The translations under genes were made by a program, and so were the position numbers. A stretch of DNA of 64,000 nucleotides from Sambucus nigra. Taxonomy: Eukaryota; Streptophyta; Magnoliopsida; Dipsacales; Adoxaceae. The stretch spans positions 3,276,674-3,340,673 of the forward strand of contig CASBWL010000040.1 of assembly GCA_949130495.1 (NCBI GenBank), in the 5' to 3' direction. Shown here one piece after another: positions 62,867 to 64,000 of the stretch. The stretch's first letter is position 1. Each line of letters starts with the position of its first letter. The notes under the pieces are model-generated. The model was not told where the DNA came from. It worked only from the letters and a program-made list of their open reading frames with translations, and searched no databases.

Positions 62867-64000
62867 GAGGCTAACGTAACTCGTAGGAACTGACCCCGCA
62901 GCCGCGGGACACCCGGTTTGAGAATACGATGGTAATTTATATATTTCTAGACTTAGGCTTAAAAACGTAGCTTTAGAGGGTGAGAACACGAAACAGCCCC
63001 CGAATGGCCCCGTGGGTGGCACCAACACGTCCCGCGGGACCAATGTAACTCGTAGGAACTAACCCCGCAACTGCGGGTCTCCCGATTTTAGAATACGACG
63101 GTAATTTGCATATTTCTAGACTTAGGCTTAAAAACATGGCGTTAGAGGGTGTGAACTCGAAACAGCCCTTGAACGGCCCCGTGGGTGGCACCAACACCTC
63201 CCATAGGGCCAATGTAACTCGTAGGAACTGACCCCGCAGTCGCGGGACTCCCGGTTTGAGAATACGATGGTAATTTGCATATTTCTAGACTTAGGCTTAA
63301 AACGTGGCTTTAGAGGGTGAGAACTCGATACAGCCCCCGAACAGCCCCGTGGGTGGCACCAACACCTCCCACGGACCAATGTAACTCGTAGGAACCGACC
63401 GCGCAGCCGCGGGACTCCCGGTTTGAGAATACGATAGGAATTTGCATATTTCTAGACTTAGGCTTAAAAAGATGGCATTAGAGGGTGAGAACTCGAAACA
63501 ACCCCCGAACGGTCCCGTGGGTGGCAGCAACACCTCCCACGGGGCCAATGTAACTCGTAGGAACTGACCCCGCAGCCGCGGGACTCCCGATTTGAGAATA
63601 TGATGATAATTTGCATATTTCTAGACTTAGGCTTAAAAAAGTGGAATTAGAGGGTGAGAACTCGAAACAGCCCCCGAACGGCCCCGTGGGTGGCACCAAC
63701 ACCTCCCACGCGGCCAATGTAACTCATAGGAACTGACCCCGCAGCCGCGGGACTCCCGTTTTGAAAATATGACGGTAATTTGCATATTTCTAGACTTAGG
63801 CTAAAAAACGTGGCTTTAGAGGGTGAGAACACGAAACATCCCCTGAACGGCCCCGTGGGTGGCACAACCACCTCCCACGGGACCAATGTAACTCGTAGGA
63901 ACTGACCCCGTAGCCGCGGGACTCCCGGTTTGAGAATCAGACTGTAATTTGAATATTTCTAGACTTAGGCTTAAAAACATGGCGTTAGAGGGTGCGAACT
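62867..64000. repeat. Diverged satellite monomers to the window end
   Basis: About seven monomers. The first two repeat the GAGGC(C/T)AACG, GTAGCTTTAG module of region D. The array continues past the last base, which falls inside a monomer. No gene is visible. Confidence 0.7.

Larger units (their letters stand above)
1..64000. repeat. Tandem satellite array, 169-bp monomer, about 379 copies
   Basis: The same unit recurs head to tail from the first base to the last. Start points at 331, 500, 670, 838, 1007 and 1176 show the 169-bp step, with single-base slips. Every monomer carries recognisable forms of ATGGCGTTAGAGGG, AACTCGAAACAGCCCCCGAA, GGTGGCACCAACACCTCCC, CAATGTAACTCGTAGGAACT, GACTCCCGGTTTGAGAATAC and TTTCTAGACTTAGGCTTAAA. 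All copies point the same way; I saw no inverted monomer and no foreign insertion. Uniform orientation, monomer length near a nucleosome repeat and multi-level higher-order structure are typical of centromeric or pericentromeric satellites of plants and animals, but location and taxon are inference. No gene lies anywhere in it. Confidence 0.98.

Noticed and set aside
1..64000. Regular series of 74-106 codon open frames on the minus strand, one per monomer, with similar proteins
   Set aside because: The 169-bp step is not a multiple of three, so each monomer is read in the next frame and each frame closes within about 240 bp. The similarity of the proteins comes from the DNA repeat. There is no consistent start context, no shared long frame and no sign of codon selection.
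1..64000. CRISPR array
   Set aside because: The repeated unit is 169 bp with no short constant repeat alternating with unique spacers, and the whole unit is conserved.
1..64000. CENP-B box
   Set aside because: I looked for the NTTCGNNNNANNCGGGN pattern on both strands of the consensus monomer and did not see it. A full motif scan of all monomers was not possible by eye.
1..64000. Transposon or retroelement insertions, rRNA spacer or tRNA genes
   Set aside because: Every line reads as satellite in constant phase apart from small indels. I found no terminal repeats, target-site duplications, coding domains or RNA gene signatures.
1..64000. Whole array as an assembly artefact
   Set aside because: The tandem duplications could in part be assembly errors, but paired copies differ by scattered substitutions (8950-bp and 1859-bp pairs), so they are not simple re-use of the same reads. 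Spanning long reads would settle it.

Overview
The whole 64 kb window is one unbroken array of a tandem satellite repeat. The basic unit (monomer) is about 169 bp, giving roughly 379 monomers, all in the same orientation. I see no protein-coding gene, no RNA gene, no transposon insertion and no unrelated spacer, and the array runs off both ends of the window. Such an array points to eukaryotic heterochromatin (centromeric, pericentromeric or subtelomeric). I do not recognise the family, and sequence alone does not tell me plant from animal. Monomer length and higher-order organisation resemble many centromeric satellites, but that role is inference.

Monomer layout, counting from the A of the usual ATGGCGTTAG: positions 28-120 are GC-rich and positions 121-169 AT-rich. 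Positions 40-50 and 65-75 form an 11-bp dyad. Positions 98-111 form a second small dyad that includes a SacII site. An ATTTGCAT octamer lies at 138-145 and an XbaI site at 149-154. Neighbouring monomers differ mostly by point changes, often at CpG, plus 1-bp indels in C runs.

Layout by region. (A) 1-4145: an 11-monomer higher-order repeat (HOR) of 1859 bp, with two near-identical copies and parts of two more. (B) 4146 to about 11.1 kb: more diverged monomers with a decayed 16-monomer repeat of about 2.7 kb and local 2- and 5-monomer duplications. (C) About 11.1-46.15 kb: a homogenised core of large HOR units of 27, 30, 23, 30, 23 and 47 monomers plus a partial last unit. It contains an 8950-bp tandem segmental duplication (14105-23054 and 23055-32004) of very high identity. 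(D) 46.15-64 kb: diverged monomers with small local HORs: 5-mer at 46.25-47.3 kb, 8-mer at 50.4-54.8 kb, and a 3-mer triplication at 61.3-62.87 kb.

There are no genes to work together. What the window shows is the expansion history of a satellite: a young, repeatedly duplicated core, flanking zones with shorter or decayed HORs, and patches shared across several kilobases that imply unequal exchange or gene conversion. Repeat-unit boundaries were read by eye and are good to about 50 bp. Identity statements are counts of differences noticed while reading, not alignments.
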